The notes beneath the pieces are model-generated. The model was not told the DNA's origin, searched no databases, and saw only the letters and a program-made list of their open reading frames with translations. Below, one piece after another: positions 47,601 through 55,650 of a stretch of DNA of 64,000 nucleotides; within the stretch, counting starts at the first letter, position 1; every line of letters starts with the position of its first letter. Origin of the DNA: Mangrovicoccus sp. HB161399 (GTDB lineage Bacteria > Pseudomonadota > Alphaproteobacteria > Rhodobacterales > Rhodobacteraceae); contig NZ_JAATVU010000017.1 in assembly GCF_013184745.1 (NCBI RefSeq), positions 51,556 through 115,555 on the forward strand. The letters run 5' to 3'. The position numbers were made by a program, and so were the translations under genes.

Positions 47601-48749
47601 ATGCGCATGAACGAGACGACACCGGCCCGGCATTTCGAGGAAGCGGCGGTCAGCCCCCGTGCCACCCCCGCCGTGCGGATCGACCCCGCGAAGCTTGCCG
47701 CCAACATCGCCCGCATGGCCGGGATCGCGAAGGCCGCCGCGGCCGAGCTGCATCCGCATGTGAAGACCCACAAGAGCGTCGAGATCGCCCGCATGCAGGT
47801 GGCTGCCGGGGCGGCGGGCGTCACGGCCTCGAAACCCTCCGAAGCGCTGGTCTTCGTCCGGGCCGGGCTGCCGTCGGTGACCGTCGCATATCCGCTGATG
47901 CGCAAGGAGGCCGCCGCCGCGCTGATGACGGCGGCGAAAGGCACGGGCAGCCGGCTCCGCTTCATTGCCGCCCATGCGGTGCATCTGGAGGTGCTGGAGG
48001 CCGCGGCGCGCGAGACCGGCAGCATCGCGGAAGTTTTCCTCAAGGTCGATACCGGGCTTGCCCGGATCGGCGTGACGGCCGGCAGCGGCGCCGCGGCGGT
48101 GCTCGCGCATATCCTGGCCGCCAGTCCCTCGCTGCGCTATCTCGGGCTCCTGTCCCACGCCGGCCACGCCTATGGCGCCCCCGAACCCGCGCGCCGGGCC
48201 GAGATCGCCGCGCAGGAGCTGGCGCAGCTGCGCGCCGTCCAAGCCGAGGTCGCGCCGGTGCTGGGCTTGCCCGGCCGCATTTCGGTGGGCTCCACGCCCA
48301 CCTGCCTCGGCGCGCCGGTCCAGCGCGGATCGGACGAGCTGCGGCCCGGAAACTATGCCTTCCTCGACATGACCGCCGTGCGGCTGGGACTGTGCTCTCC
48401 GGAAGAAATCGCGCTGTCGGTCGAGGCGACGGTGATCTTCGCCGCGCCGGGCCGGGCGGTGATCGATGCGGGCAGCAAGGAGCTGAGCTCCGACAAGGGC
48501 GCGCATGGCACCGGCGGCGATGTCGGCCATGGCCGGATCGAGGTGGTGCGCGGCGGCCAGAGCCATGTGCTGACGGTCGCGCGGCTCTCGGAAGAGCACG
48601 GCGTGATCGCCGATCCGGACGGCCTGCTGGCGGTGGGCGAACAGGTGCGGGTCCTGCCCAACCATGCCTGCGCGGTGGCCGCGCTGGCGCCGCGTCTCTG
48701 GCTCGGCGACCGGGAGATCGCGGTGGATGCGCGGGGCTGCACTGACTGA
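47601..48749 (+). CDS. D-threonine-aldolase/D-serine-dehydratase-like PLP enzyme
   Basis: A 382-residue fold-III PLP protein. The PLP lysine is in LHPHVKTHKSVEIA, followed by the racemase-like barrel (VFLKVDTGLARIGV, LLSHAGHAY, GSTPTC) and a C-terminal metal site with the HxC pair in LPNHACAV, as in D-threonine aldolase and zinc-dependent D-serine dehydratase. It should cleave a D-hydroxy amino acid; substrate and reaction type are not decided by sequence. ATG 47601 or 47607 are both possible. It stands alone between the choline-sulfate and uronate loci. Confidence 0.78.
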   Translation: MRMNETTPARHFEEAAVSPRATPAVRIDPAKLAANIARMAGIAKAAAAELHPHVKTHKSVEIARMQVAAGAAGVTASKPSEALVFVRAGLPSVTVAYPLMRKEAAAALMTAAKGTGSRLRFIAAHAVHLEVLEAAARETGSIAEVFLKVDTGLARIGVTAGSGAAAVLAHILAASPSLRYLGLLSHAGHAYGAPEPARRAEIAAQELAQLRAVQAEVAPVLGLPGRISVGSTPTCLGAPVQRGSDELRPGNYAFLDMTAVRLGLCSPEEIALSVEATVIFAAPGRAVIDAGSKELSSDKGAHGTGGDVGHGRIEVVRGGQSHVLTVARLSEEHGVIADPDGLLAVGEQVRVLPNHACAVAALAPRLWLGDREIAVDARGCTD

Positions 48750-48867
48750 CCCGGTCCGGTTTCGGCCCCGGGAAGCAAGCATCGCCTGTCGCGTCGAAAT
48801 CCGGGATTTCAGGTTGCGAAAGGCGATGCGGCGTCAAGCTGAACCGGCTTGGGCGCCGCGCCGGGGA

Positions 48868-50256
48868 TCACTCCGCCGCTGCAGTCTCGGGCAGCGCCGC
48901 GAAAGCGGCCTTCACGCCCGGCAGGAATCCAGGCTGCGCGGCCAGCTCGGCAGGGACCAGCCCCGGCAGGGCCAGCACGGCGGCAACCGGATCGGCCTCC
49001 TTCGCCGCGGCGTCGAGCTCTTCCTTCCGAGGATCGGCGCTGCCGCGGCCGTCGCAAAGCAGGCGGATCCAGGCGGCGATGCCCTCGGCCGTGACCGGCC
49101 AGTCCTCGTCCTTCTGCAGATGGACAAGCGCCGGCGCGAACAGCCGCTGCGGCATCTTCTGCGAGGTGTCCGAGGCGATCTGGTCCAGCCGGTGGCGCAG
49201 CCGCGGATTGGCGAAGCGCGTCAGCAGCGCTTCGGCATAGGCGGCAAGATCGACGCTCTCCGGCACCGATAGCGTCGGCGCCTGCTCTTCCAGCATCAGG
49301 CTGCGCGCCTTGCCGCGCAGCGCGGCGTCGCCCATGCAGTTGTCGACGGTGACATGGCCCGCGATCTGCCCGCGGCAGGCCAGCATCGTGTGCGACCCGT
49401 TCAGCATGCGCAGCTTCATCTCCTCGAAGGGCCGCACATCCTCGACCAGCTCCGCGCCGCCTTCGGCGAAGGGCGGGCGGTCGGCGGCAAAGGCGTCTTC
49501 GATCACCCATTGGCGGAAGGGCTCGCAGACGATGCCGTTCGGGTCCGGGCGGCCCAGCATGTCCTCAAGCAGCGCGTGGCTCTCTTCGGTCATGGCAGGC
49601 ACGATCCGGTCGACCATCGAGCAGGGGAAAGTGCAGGTTTCGGCGATCCAAGCCGCCAGCGCAGGATCCCGCGCTTCGGCGAATTGCAGGATGACGGCGC
49701 GGGTCAGGTGGCCGTTCTCCGGCTGGTTGTCGCAGCTCAGCACGGTCAGCCCGCCATGACCGGCGGCCCGGCGGCGCGCCAGCCCCTCGACGATCACGCC
49801 GATGGCGGTGCCGGGGGCTTCCGGCGCGGCCAGGTCGGCGACGATCCCGGCATTGCCGCGGTCGAGCCCGCCCGAGCGCGCGCAATAGCCCTTTTCGGTG
49901 ATGGTCAGCAGGATGACCGACATCGCCTCCGTGGCGATCAGCGCCGGGATGGCGGCGACGCCGTCGCGGGCCGGGTGCAGCGTGCCGGTGACGACGCCGA
50001 TCTCGCGCAGGGTCACGCCCTCTCCGTCGGCTTCGGCCACGTGATAGCGGTGGCCGGCTTCGTCGAGCTCGTCCATCGCCGCGCGGCCGGAATTCAGCCG
50101 CGCCACGACGACGCCCCAGTCGCCGCCGGCCTTTGCCAGGCCTTCGGAGAGATAGACCATCGGATGGGCGCGGGCGAAGGCGCCGAAGCCCAGATGGAGG
50201 ATGCGGGGCTTCAGCGCCCCGGCGTCGAAGCCGATATCCACGGTTTCAGTGCTCAC
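48868..50256 (-). CDS. uxuB: fructuronate reductase (mannitol dehydrogenase family)
   Basis: A 462-residue long-chain polyol dehydrogenase with a Rossmann start (PRILHLGFGAFARAHPMVYL), a domain boundary PCSMVDRIVPAMT and the catalytic Lys motif EEMKLRMLNGSHTMLA. In a locus with beta-glucuronidase and mannonate dehydratase it should reduce D-fructuronate to D-mannonate with NADH. The start is GTG 50256, sharing GTGA with the stop of the GH31 gene, so it is the last gene of the leftward TRAP-GH31-uxuB unit. A mannitol or tagaturonate specificity is less likely given the context. Confidence 0.84.
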   Translation of the reverse strand: MSTETVDIGFDAGALKPRILHLGFGAFARAHPMVYLSEGLAKAGGDWGVVVARLNSGRAAMDELDEAGHRYHVAEADGEGVTLREIGVVTGTLHPARDGVAAIPALIATEAMSVILLTITEKGYCARSGGLDRGNAGIVADLAAPEAPGTAIGVIVEGLARRRAAGHGGLTVLSCDNQPENGHLTRAVILQFAEARDPALAAWIAETCTFPCSMVDRIVPAMTEESHALLEDMLGRPDPNGIVCEPFRQWVIEDAFAADRPPFAEGGAELVEDVRPFEEMKLRMLNGSHTMLACRGQIAGHVTVDNCMGDAALRGKARSLMLEEQAPTLSVPESVDLAAYAEALLTRFANPRLRHRLDQIASDTSQKMPQRLFAPALVHLQKDEDWPVTAEGIAAWIRLLCDGRGSADPRKEELDAAAKEADPVAAVLALPGLVPAELAAQPGFLPGVKAAFAALPETAAAE

Positions 50257-52598
50257 AGCGCGATCTCCTCGGGCAGGCTGCGGGTTTCGCCCGCGGGCAG
50301 GACGATCCTTGCCACCGGGATCGCCGGCGCGCCCTCGCCCGCACGGGCGGCGGTCAGGGACAGGCTGTCCGCGCTGCCCTTCAGCGTCAAGGTGGTGACG
50401 CAGGAGGCGCCGCCCTCGGTGATGCCGTCATCCTCGTAGAGGACGCTGGCATCCTCGAAATCGCCCGGGGCCGGGAAGACGGCCAGCACGCGCTCTGTCT
50501 CGGCGCCAGGATGGGCGCGGGTGGTGGAGTTCCCCATCGGGATCACCGCCCCGCCGCGCACGAAGAGCGGCATGGAGCCCAGGTCGACATCGAGGGTCAG
50601 CGTGGTGCCGCCCTCGTGCCAGGTCCCGGCATGGAAATCCCACCAGCCGGCCGGGCAGTCGGGCAGGCGCACGCTTCGGGTCGTCGCGCCTTCCTCGACC
50701 ACGTTGGCAACCAGCAGGTCGCGGCCCAGCAGGAAGTCGTCCGACTCGGCATAGGCGCCCTCGTCCCCGGGGAAGTCCATGAAGGCCGGGCGGATCATCG
50801 GCTCGTCCTGCTCGGCGGCCTGCCACAGCAGCGTGTAGAGGTACGGCAGCAGGCGATAGCGCAGCTTGATCGCGTCGCGGATATGGTGCGTCACCTCCGG
50901 GAACATCCAGGGCTCGTTCACCGTGGCGTCGTCATTCCAGGAATGGATGGTGAAGCGCGGGTGGAAGATGCCGTTCTGCACCCAGCGGACGAACAGCTCC
51001 GGCTCGGGCCGCGGGCCGGAGAAGCCTCCGACATCGTGGCCTATATTGTAGATGCCCGACATCGACATGCCGAGGCCCATCCGGATGTTGTAGCGGATGG
51101 TCTTCCACATGGTGCGGTTGTCGCCGGACCAGGTCTGGGCGTGGCGCTGGATGCCCGGCATGCCCGAACGCGAGATCAGGTAGGGCCGCTTCTCCGGCAC
51201 ATGCGCCCGCTGCGCCTCTTCGCTGGCCCGGGTCATCAGCACCGAGTGGACGGGGCGGATCAGCGCGACGTCGATCGCGTCGCCGAAGCCCGCGCATTGC
51301 GCCTCGTCATCCCAGATCTCGTATTCGTTGTTGTCGTTCCAGGTCGAGCCGATGCCGTAGTCCAGCAGCTGCGAGGTCACGCCGTCCTTCCACCAGTCCA
51401 CGGTGCCGGGATTGGTGAAGTCGAGATGCGATCCGGTATCGTCCCAGTAGATCGAGCGCTCCGGCCCGCAATCGGGGTCCATCTCCAGGCTCGCGCGGAC
51501 GAACAGGCCCTTTTCGGCGGCCTCGGCATAGCGCGGGTGGTCCTGCAGCAGGCAGGGCTTGATGTTCGCGATCAGGTGCACGTCGGAGGCGGCGAATTTC
51601 GCCGACATCGCCTTCGGATCCGGGCACTTGTCGAAGTTCCAGTTGAAGACGTAGCGCTTCGGCCCGATGGAGGTGTAGCCCGAGGACATCTGGAAGCTGT
51701 CGCAGGGGATGTCATGCTCTTCGATCCGCGCGAGGAAGCTTTCCAGCTGCGCCTGCGCGTCGGGGGCATCGGTATAGCTCATGGTCGAGCCGGAATAGCC
51801 CAGCGACCAGCGCGGCGGGAAGGCGGTGCCGCCGGTGAGCCGGACCTGGCCCTTGACCAGCTCGATCAGCGTAGGCGCCCACCGCATGTAGTAGTCGAGA
51901 TCGCCGTCCTCCGCGCGGTAGGCGCGGTAGGGCAGATGGTAGTTGTCGAGTTCGTTGCCGAGGTCGAACCAGGCGCCCGCCATGTTGTCGTAGTAGATCG
52001 ACCAGCAGCCTGCCTCCGGCGTCTTGGTCAGGGTGAAGGGGATGTGCTTGTAGAGCGGGTCGGTGGATTCCGCGTCATAGCCCATCGCGTCGAGATTGCG
52101 CATCTCGTAGCGGCGGCCGGAGCGTTCCAGGTTGCCCGCCTTCTCGCCGAGGCCATAGACCTTCTCGCCGGGGAAGCGGCGCAGGAAATGGCCGTGGCGG
52201 TTGTCGCGCAGGCCGAGCATCAGGCCGCCTGTGGGGCGCTCCTCGGCAAAGGTCGACCAATTCCCGCCGTCCTTCTTCTGCCAGACGAAGCGCAGCGGAT
52301 GCTCGATCGCCAGCCGCATCGATCCGGTGGACAGCGCGATTCCCTCGCCTTCCTCCAGCTCGAAATCCGGGCAGGGATGGCCCGAGAGGTCATCGCGCAG
52401 GCGGCCCTCCCAGGGCATCTCGCCATCGGGCGCCACGCACCAGCCGCGGTTCAGCCGCCACGCCCCGTCCTTGAGCAGCGAGACCCGGAACAGCGTCTCG
52501 TCGAGCACGGCGACCAGCAGCAGGTGGCGGCCGTCGATCAGGATCTCGACGCCGGTTTCGGTCCGGTCCTTGAGGGTCCAGTCGGTCAGGGTCTTCAT
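50253..52598 (-). CDS. GH31-family glycosidase (alpha-glucosidase/alpha-xylosidase type)
   Basis: A 781-residue glycoside hydrolase. The GH31 barrel contains the nucleophile aspartate in GSTWNDNNEYEIWDD and the acid/base aspartate in TWSGDNRTMWKT. The N-terminal beta-sandwich (KVYGLGEKAGNLERSG) and the C-terminal sheet domains are complete. There is no signal peptide, so it is cytoplasmic and acts on imported oligosaccharides. ATG 52598 overlaps the dctM stop by 4 nt. Together with the TRAP importer and uronate enzymes, it may cut a glycoside that carries glucuronic acid; exact specificity is unknown. Confidence 0.83.
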   Translation of the reverse strand: MKTLTDWTLKDRTETGVEILIDGRHLLLVAVLDETLFRVSLLKDGAWRLNRGWCVAPDGEMPWEGRLRDDLSGHPCPDFELEEGEGIALSTGSMRLAIEHPLRFVWQKKDGGNWSTFAEERPTGGLMLGLRDNRHGHFLRRFPGEKVYGLGEKAGNLERSGRRYEMRNLDAMGYDAESTDPLYKHIPFTLTKTPEAGCWSIYYDNMAGAWFDLGNELDNYHLPYRAYRAEDGDLDYYMRWAPTLIELVKGQVRLTGGTAFPPRWSLGYSGSTMSYTDAPDAQAQLESFLARIEEHDIPCDSFQMSSGYTSIGPKRYVFNWNFDKCPDPKAMSAKFAASDVHLIANIKPCLLQDHPRYAEAAEKGLFVRASLEMDPDCGPERSIYWDDTGSHLDFTNPGTVDWWKDGVTSQLLDYGIGSTWNDNNEYEIWDDEAQCAGFGDAIDVALIRPVHSVLMTRASEEAQRAHVPEKRPYLISRSGMPGIQRHAQTWSGDNRTMWKTIRYNIRMGLGMSMSGIYNIGHDVGGFSGPRPEPELFVRWVQNGIFHPRFTIHSWNDDATVNEPWMFPEVTHHIRDAIKLRYRLLPYLYTLLWQAAEQDEPMIRPAFMDFPGDEGAYAESDDFLLGRDLLVANVVEEGATTRSVRLPDCPAGWWDFHAGTWHEGGTTLTLDVDLGSMPLFVRGGAVIPMGNSTTRAHPGAETERVLAVFPAPGDFEDASVLYEDDGITEGGASCVTTLTLKGSADSLSLTAARAGEGAPAIPVARIVLPAGETRSLPEEIAL

Positions 52599-53896
52599 TG
52601 ATAAACACCAAGAATGCGGGGCAGGAACAGGCTGATCGAGGGCACGTAGGTCACGAGCAGCAGGAGGCCGAAGAGAACGGCATAGAAGGGCAGCAGCGGC
52701 TTGATCACCGAGGCGATGGAGGTCTTGCCGACAGAACAGCCGACGAACAGCGCCGAGCCCACCGGCGGGGTGCAGATGCCGATGCACAGGTTCAGCGTCA
52801 TCATCACGCCGAAATGCACCGGATCCATGCCGAGATTCTGGACGACCGGCAGGAAGATCGGGGTGAAGATCAGCAGCGCCGGCGTCATGTCCATGAAGGT
52901 GCCGACGATCAGCAGCGCGATGTTGATCAGGAGCAGGATCGCCAGCGGGTTGTCCGAGAGCGCCAGCAGCGTGTCGGAGATCATGTAGGGGATGCCGCCG
53001 AAGGCCATCACCCGGCTCATCGCGATCGAGGCGCCGATCATCAGGAGCACGATAGAGGTCGTGACCGCGCTTTCCATGATGATCGCGGGCAGGTCACGGA
53101 TGGTGATCTCGCGGTACCAGACCAGCGCCAGGAACAGCGTGTAGACCACGGCGGCGGCAGAGGCCTCGGTCGCGGTGAAGGCGCCGGAGATGATGCCGCC
53201 CATGATGACGACGATCAGGCCCAGCGGCAGGATCGCGTCGCGCGCGGCATGCCAGACCTGGCAGAGCGTCGGCTTCGGCGCCAGCGGATAGCCGCGCTTC
53301 TTGGCGATGAAGCCCGCGACCGCCATCAGGCCGAGCCCCATCAGGATTCCGGGGACGTAGCCGGCCATGAAGAGCGCGGCGATCGAGGTGCCGCCGGTGA
53401 TCAGCGAGTAGACGATGAAGGTGGTGGAGGGCGGAATCAGCAGGCCGGTCGGGCAGGAGGCGATGTTGACGGCGGCCGAGTAGGCCGGGTCATAGCCCTC
53501 CTTCTTCTGCAGGGGCGCCATCACCCCGCCGACGGCCGCGGCGGAGGCCACGGCGGAGCCCGAGATCGAGCCGAACATCATGTTGGCGATCACGTTGCAA
53601 TGCGCCAGCGCGCCCGGCAAGCGCCCGCCGAGGACGAGCGCGAAATTGATCAGCCGCATCGCGATGCCGCCGCGGTTCATGATGTTGCCCGCGAGGATGA
53701 AGAAGGGAATCGCCAGCAGCGTGAAGCTGTCGAGCCCCGAGGCCATCTGCTGCGCCACGATGAACAGCGACTGGTCGAAGCTCATGAACAGCAGGAAGGT
53801 GAGGAAGGTCGCGGCGCCGATGGCGAAGGCGATCGGCACGCCGATCACCATGAGGACGGCAAAGGACCCGAAGAGCAGGAAGATCGCGTTGGTCAT
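52595..53896 (-). CDS. dctM: TRAP transporter large permease (DctM)
   Basis: A 433-residue, about 12-helix membrane protein with typical DctM features: FSIGAATFLTFLLFMS-like N-terminal helices, GSISGSAVASAAAVGGVMAPLQKKEGYDPAYSAAVNIASC pieces in the helical hairpin, and a C-terminal NLCIGICTPPVGSALFVGC segment. It forms the ion-coupled channel with DctQ for the substrate delivered by DctP. It is transcribed after dctQ (9-nt gap) and overlaps the GH31 gene. The substrate is probably a glucuronide or uronate, from context. Confidence 0.9.
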   Translation of the reverse strand: MTNAIFLLFGSFAVLMVIGVPIAFAIGAATFLTFLLFMSFDQSLFIVAQQMASGLDSFTLLAIPFFILAGNIMNRGGIAMRLINFALVLGGRLPGALAHCNVIANMMFGSISGSAVASAAAVGGVMAPLQKKEGYDPAYSAAVNIASCPTGLLIPPSTTFIVYSLITGGTSIAALFMAGYVPGILMGLGLMAVAGFIAKKRGYPLAPKPTLCQVWHAARDAILPLGLIVVIMGGIISGAFTATEASAAAVVYTLFLALVWYREITIRDLPAIIMESAVTTSIVLLMIGASIAMSRVMAFGGIPYMISDTLLALSDNPLAILLLINIALLIVGTFMDMTPALLIFTPIFLPVVQNLGMDPVHFGVMMTLNLCIGICTPPVGSALFVGCSVGKTSIASVIKPLLPFYAVLFGLLLLVTYVPSISLFLPRILGVYQ

Positions 53897-53905
53897 GGAA
53901 TGTCC

Positions 53906-54412
53906 TCAGTCCAGCGGGCCGGGCGTCGGGCCGGCATCGTCGGGCCGCGCGCCGTGGCGCGCCAGTTCGGCCAGGAAATGGCCGCAGTAGATCAGCATGA
54001 CGAGCCCGGCAAAGGGGATCGCGGCATAGACCCAGGCCATCGGGATCTGCAGCGCGGGCGTCACCTGCCCCGAGGCCAGCGTCTTGGAGGTCAGCGCCCA
54101 GCCGCCCTTGATCATGACGAGAGCGGCGAAGAGCGCGACGATGACCAGCACCACCGCCTCGGAGACGGTCCTGGAGCGGCCCTTCATCAGGCCGGTGAGG
54201 AAATCGATGGCCAGGTGACGCCGCTGTCCCAGCGTGTAGGCGCCGCCGATCAGCGCAAGCCACATGAACAGGAAGCGCGCCAGCTCGTCGGTGACGGTGG
54301 AGGGGGTGCCCAGCACGTAGCGGCTGACCACCTGCCAGACGACGCAGCCGACGAGCACCGAGAAGATCGCGATGATGATCGGCCGCAGGACCAGGTCGAG
54401 GGCGCGGATCAC
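53906..54412 (-). CDS. dctQ: TRAP transporter small permease (DctQ)
   Basis: A 168-residue, four-helix protein (IIIAIFSVLVGCVVWQVVSRYVL, ELARFLFMWLALIGGAYTLGQRRHLAIDFL, VVLVIVALFAALVMIKGG, MAWVYAAIPFAGLVMLIYC). The RYVLGTPSTVTDELARFLF motif is classic DctQ. GTG 54412 with GGGGA upstream is the best start; longer readings add a non-hydrophobic Arg-rich leader. It heads the leftward unit dctQ-dctM-GH31-uxuB, divergent from dctP. Confidence 0.86.
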   Translation of the reverse strand: MIRALDLVLRPIIIAIFSVLVGCVVWQVVSRYVLGTPSTVTDELARFLFMWLALIGGAYTLGQRRHLAIDFLTGLMKGRSRTVSEAVVLVIVALFAALVMIKGGWALTSKTLASGQVTPALQIPMAWVYAAIPFAGLVMLIYCGHFLAELARHGARPDDAGPTPGPLD

Positions 54413-54539
54413 GGCGCGTCCCCGGAGGGCCGGGCCATGGCGATGGCGGGTTGCGGGTCTTTTAGCACGATGTCGTCTCCTCCGCAGTCTGACCCGGACA
54501 AGGGGGGTCCACAGTGCGGCAAAACTTATCCATTCGGAC

Positions 54540-54557
54540 GAACTGGTCAACCAATTT
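54540..54557. promoter_or_regulatory. UxuR/ExuR-like GntR operator
   Basis: The core TGGT-CA-ACCA (54544-54553) with flanks GAAC...ATTT agrees with the known hexuronate operator core TTGGT-N2-ACCAA, and dyad symmetry extends outward to CGGAC/GTCGG. It sits between divergent dctQ and dctP and is the best target for the FCD-type GntR regulator encoded at 57444-58196. Confidence 0.62.
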
Positions 54558-54605
54558 GTCGGACCGCTTGACGAGTGGCGAATTCAGCGCCATGAATATC
54601 GTTGT

Positions 54606-54617
54606 TTGGCCGGCCAA
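54606..54617. promoter_or_regulatory. 12-bp palindrome TTGGCCGGCCAA upstream of dctP
   Basis: A perfect palindrome 49 nt before the dctP start. It shares TTGG/CCAA ends with the neighbouring GntR-type operator but has a different centre, so it may be a second, weaker site or coincidence in GC-rich DNA. Confidence 0.35.
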
Positions 54618-54666
54618 TTTTCCGTGATTGGCCGGGCCGTGTGACAGACCGTCCTGGGAGGATGCC

Positions 54667-55647
54667 ATGAAATCCGTTCTGACCGCCGCGCTGGCCACCA
54701 CTGCGCTCGTCCTTGCCGCGGCTTCGGCCGACGCGCGCACGCTGCGCCTGAACCACAACAACCCGCCGGACCACCCGGTCCACATCGCCATGCAGCAGAT
54801 GGCCGACCGCGTCGCCGAGCTGACCGACGGCGACATCAAGATCCAGATCTTCCCGAACGGGCAGCTCGGCACGCAGCGCGAATCGATGGAGCTGGTGCAG
54901 AACTGCGCGCTCGACATGGCGCGTTCGAACGCCTCCGAGCTCGAGGCCTTCGAGGAAAGCTACTCCGCGCTGAACCTGCCCTACATCTTCACGTCCGAAG
55001 AGCACTTCAACAAGGTGATCACCGGCGACATCGGCGCCGACATCCTGGCCTCCTCGGCCGACAAGGGCTTCCGCGGCGTGGCCTTCTACACCGAGGGCGC
55101 GCGCAGCTTCTACGGCAACAAGCCGATCCTCTCCCCGGCCGACCTGGCCGGCGTCAAGGTCCGCGTCCAGCCCAGCCCGTCGGCGATCCGCATGGTGGAA
55201 CTGCTGGGCGGCAACCCGACCCCGATCGCCTGGGGCGAGCTCTACAGCGCGCTGCAGCAGGGCGTGGTCGACGCGGCCGAGAACAACCCGACCGCGCTGA
55301 CCACCGCGCGCCACGGCGAGGTTGCCAAGCATTTCTCGCTCGACGAGCACACGATGATCCCCTCGGTCGTGGTGATTTCCAACTGCGCCTGGGATTCGAT
55401 GACCCCCGAGCAGCAGGAAGCGCTGCACACCGCCGCGATGGAATCGATGGCCGACCAGCGCGAGGCCTGGAACAAGGCATCGGACGCCGCGATCGAGGCA
55501 GCCAGGACCGAGATGGGCGTCGAGATCCACGAGGTCGACAAGGCCCCCTTCGCCGAGGCCGTGGCCCCGATGATCGAGGAAGTCGCCGCGCGTTCCGACA
55601 ACCTGCGCGACCTGATCGAGCGCATCCAGGCCGCCGCGGACGAGTGA
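54667..55647 (+). CDS. dctP: TRAP transporter substrate-binding protein (DctP)
   Basis: A 326-residue periplasmic protein. The first 23 residues are a Sec signal peptide (MKSVLTAALATTALVLAAAS, cleavage after ADA). The DctP signature is LRLNHNNPPDHPVH, the conserved Arg that binds the substrate carboxylate lies in DLAGVKVRVQPSPSAIRMVELLGGNPTPI, and ALQQGVVDAAENNP follows. A carboxylate ligand such as glucuronide fits the family. ATG 54667 follows GGGAGG. It is separated from its permeases by a divergent promoter and is 3 nt upstream of uidA. Confidence 0.9.
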   Translation: MKSVLTAALATTALVLAAASADARTLRLNHNNPPDHPVHIAMQQMADRVAELTDGDIKIQIFPNGQLGTQRESMELVQNCALDMARSNASELEAFEESYSALNLPYIFTSEEHFNKVITGDIGADILASSADKGFRGVAFYTEGARSFYGNKPILSPADLAGVKVRVQPSPSAIRMVELLGGNPTPIAWGELYSALQQGVVDAAENNPTALTTARHGEVAKHFSLDEHTMIPSVVVISNCAWDSMTPEQQEALHTAAMESMADQREAWNKASDAAIEAARTEMGVEIHEVDKAPFAEAVAPMIEEVAARSDNLRDLIERIQAAADE

Positions 55648-55650
55648 GCC

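Noticed and set aside
44129..48043. A 1304-residue minus-strand frame opposite betC and the BCCT transporter
   Set aside because: Antisense shadow, rich in Arg, His and Gly, with no domain.
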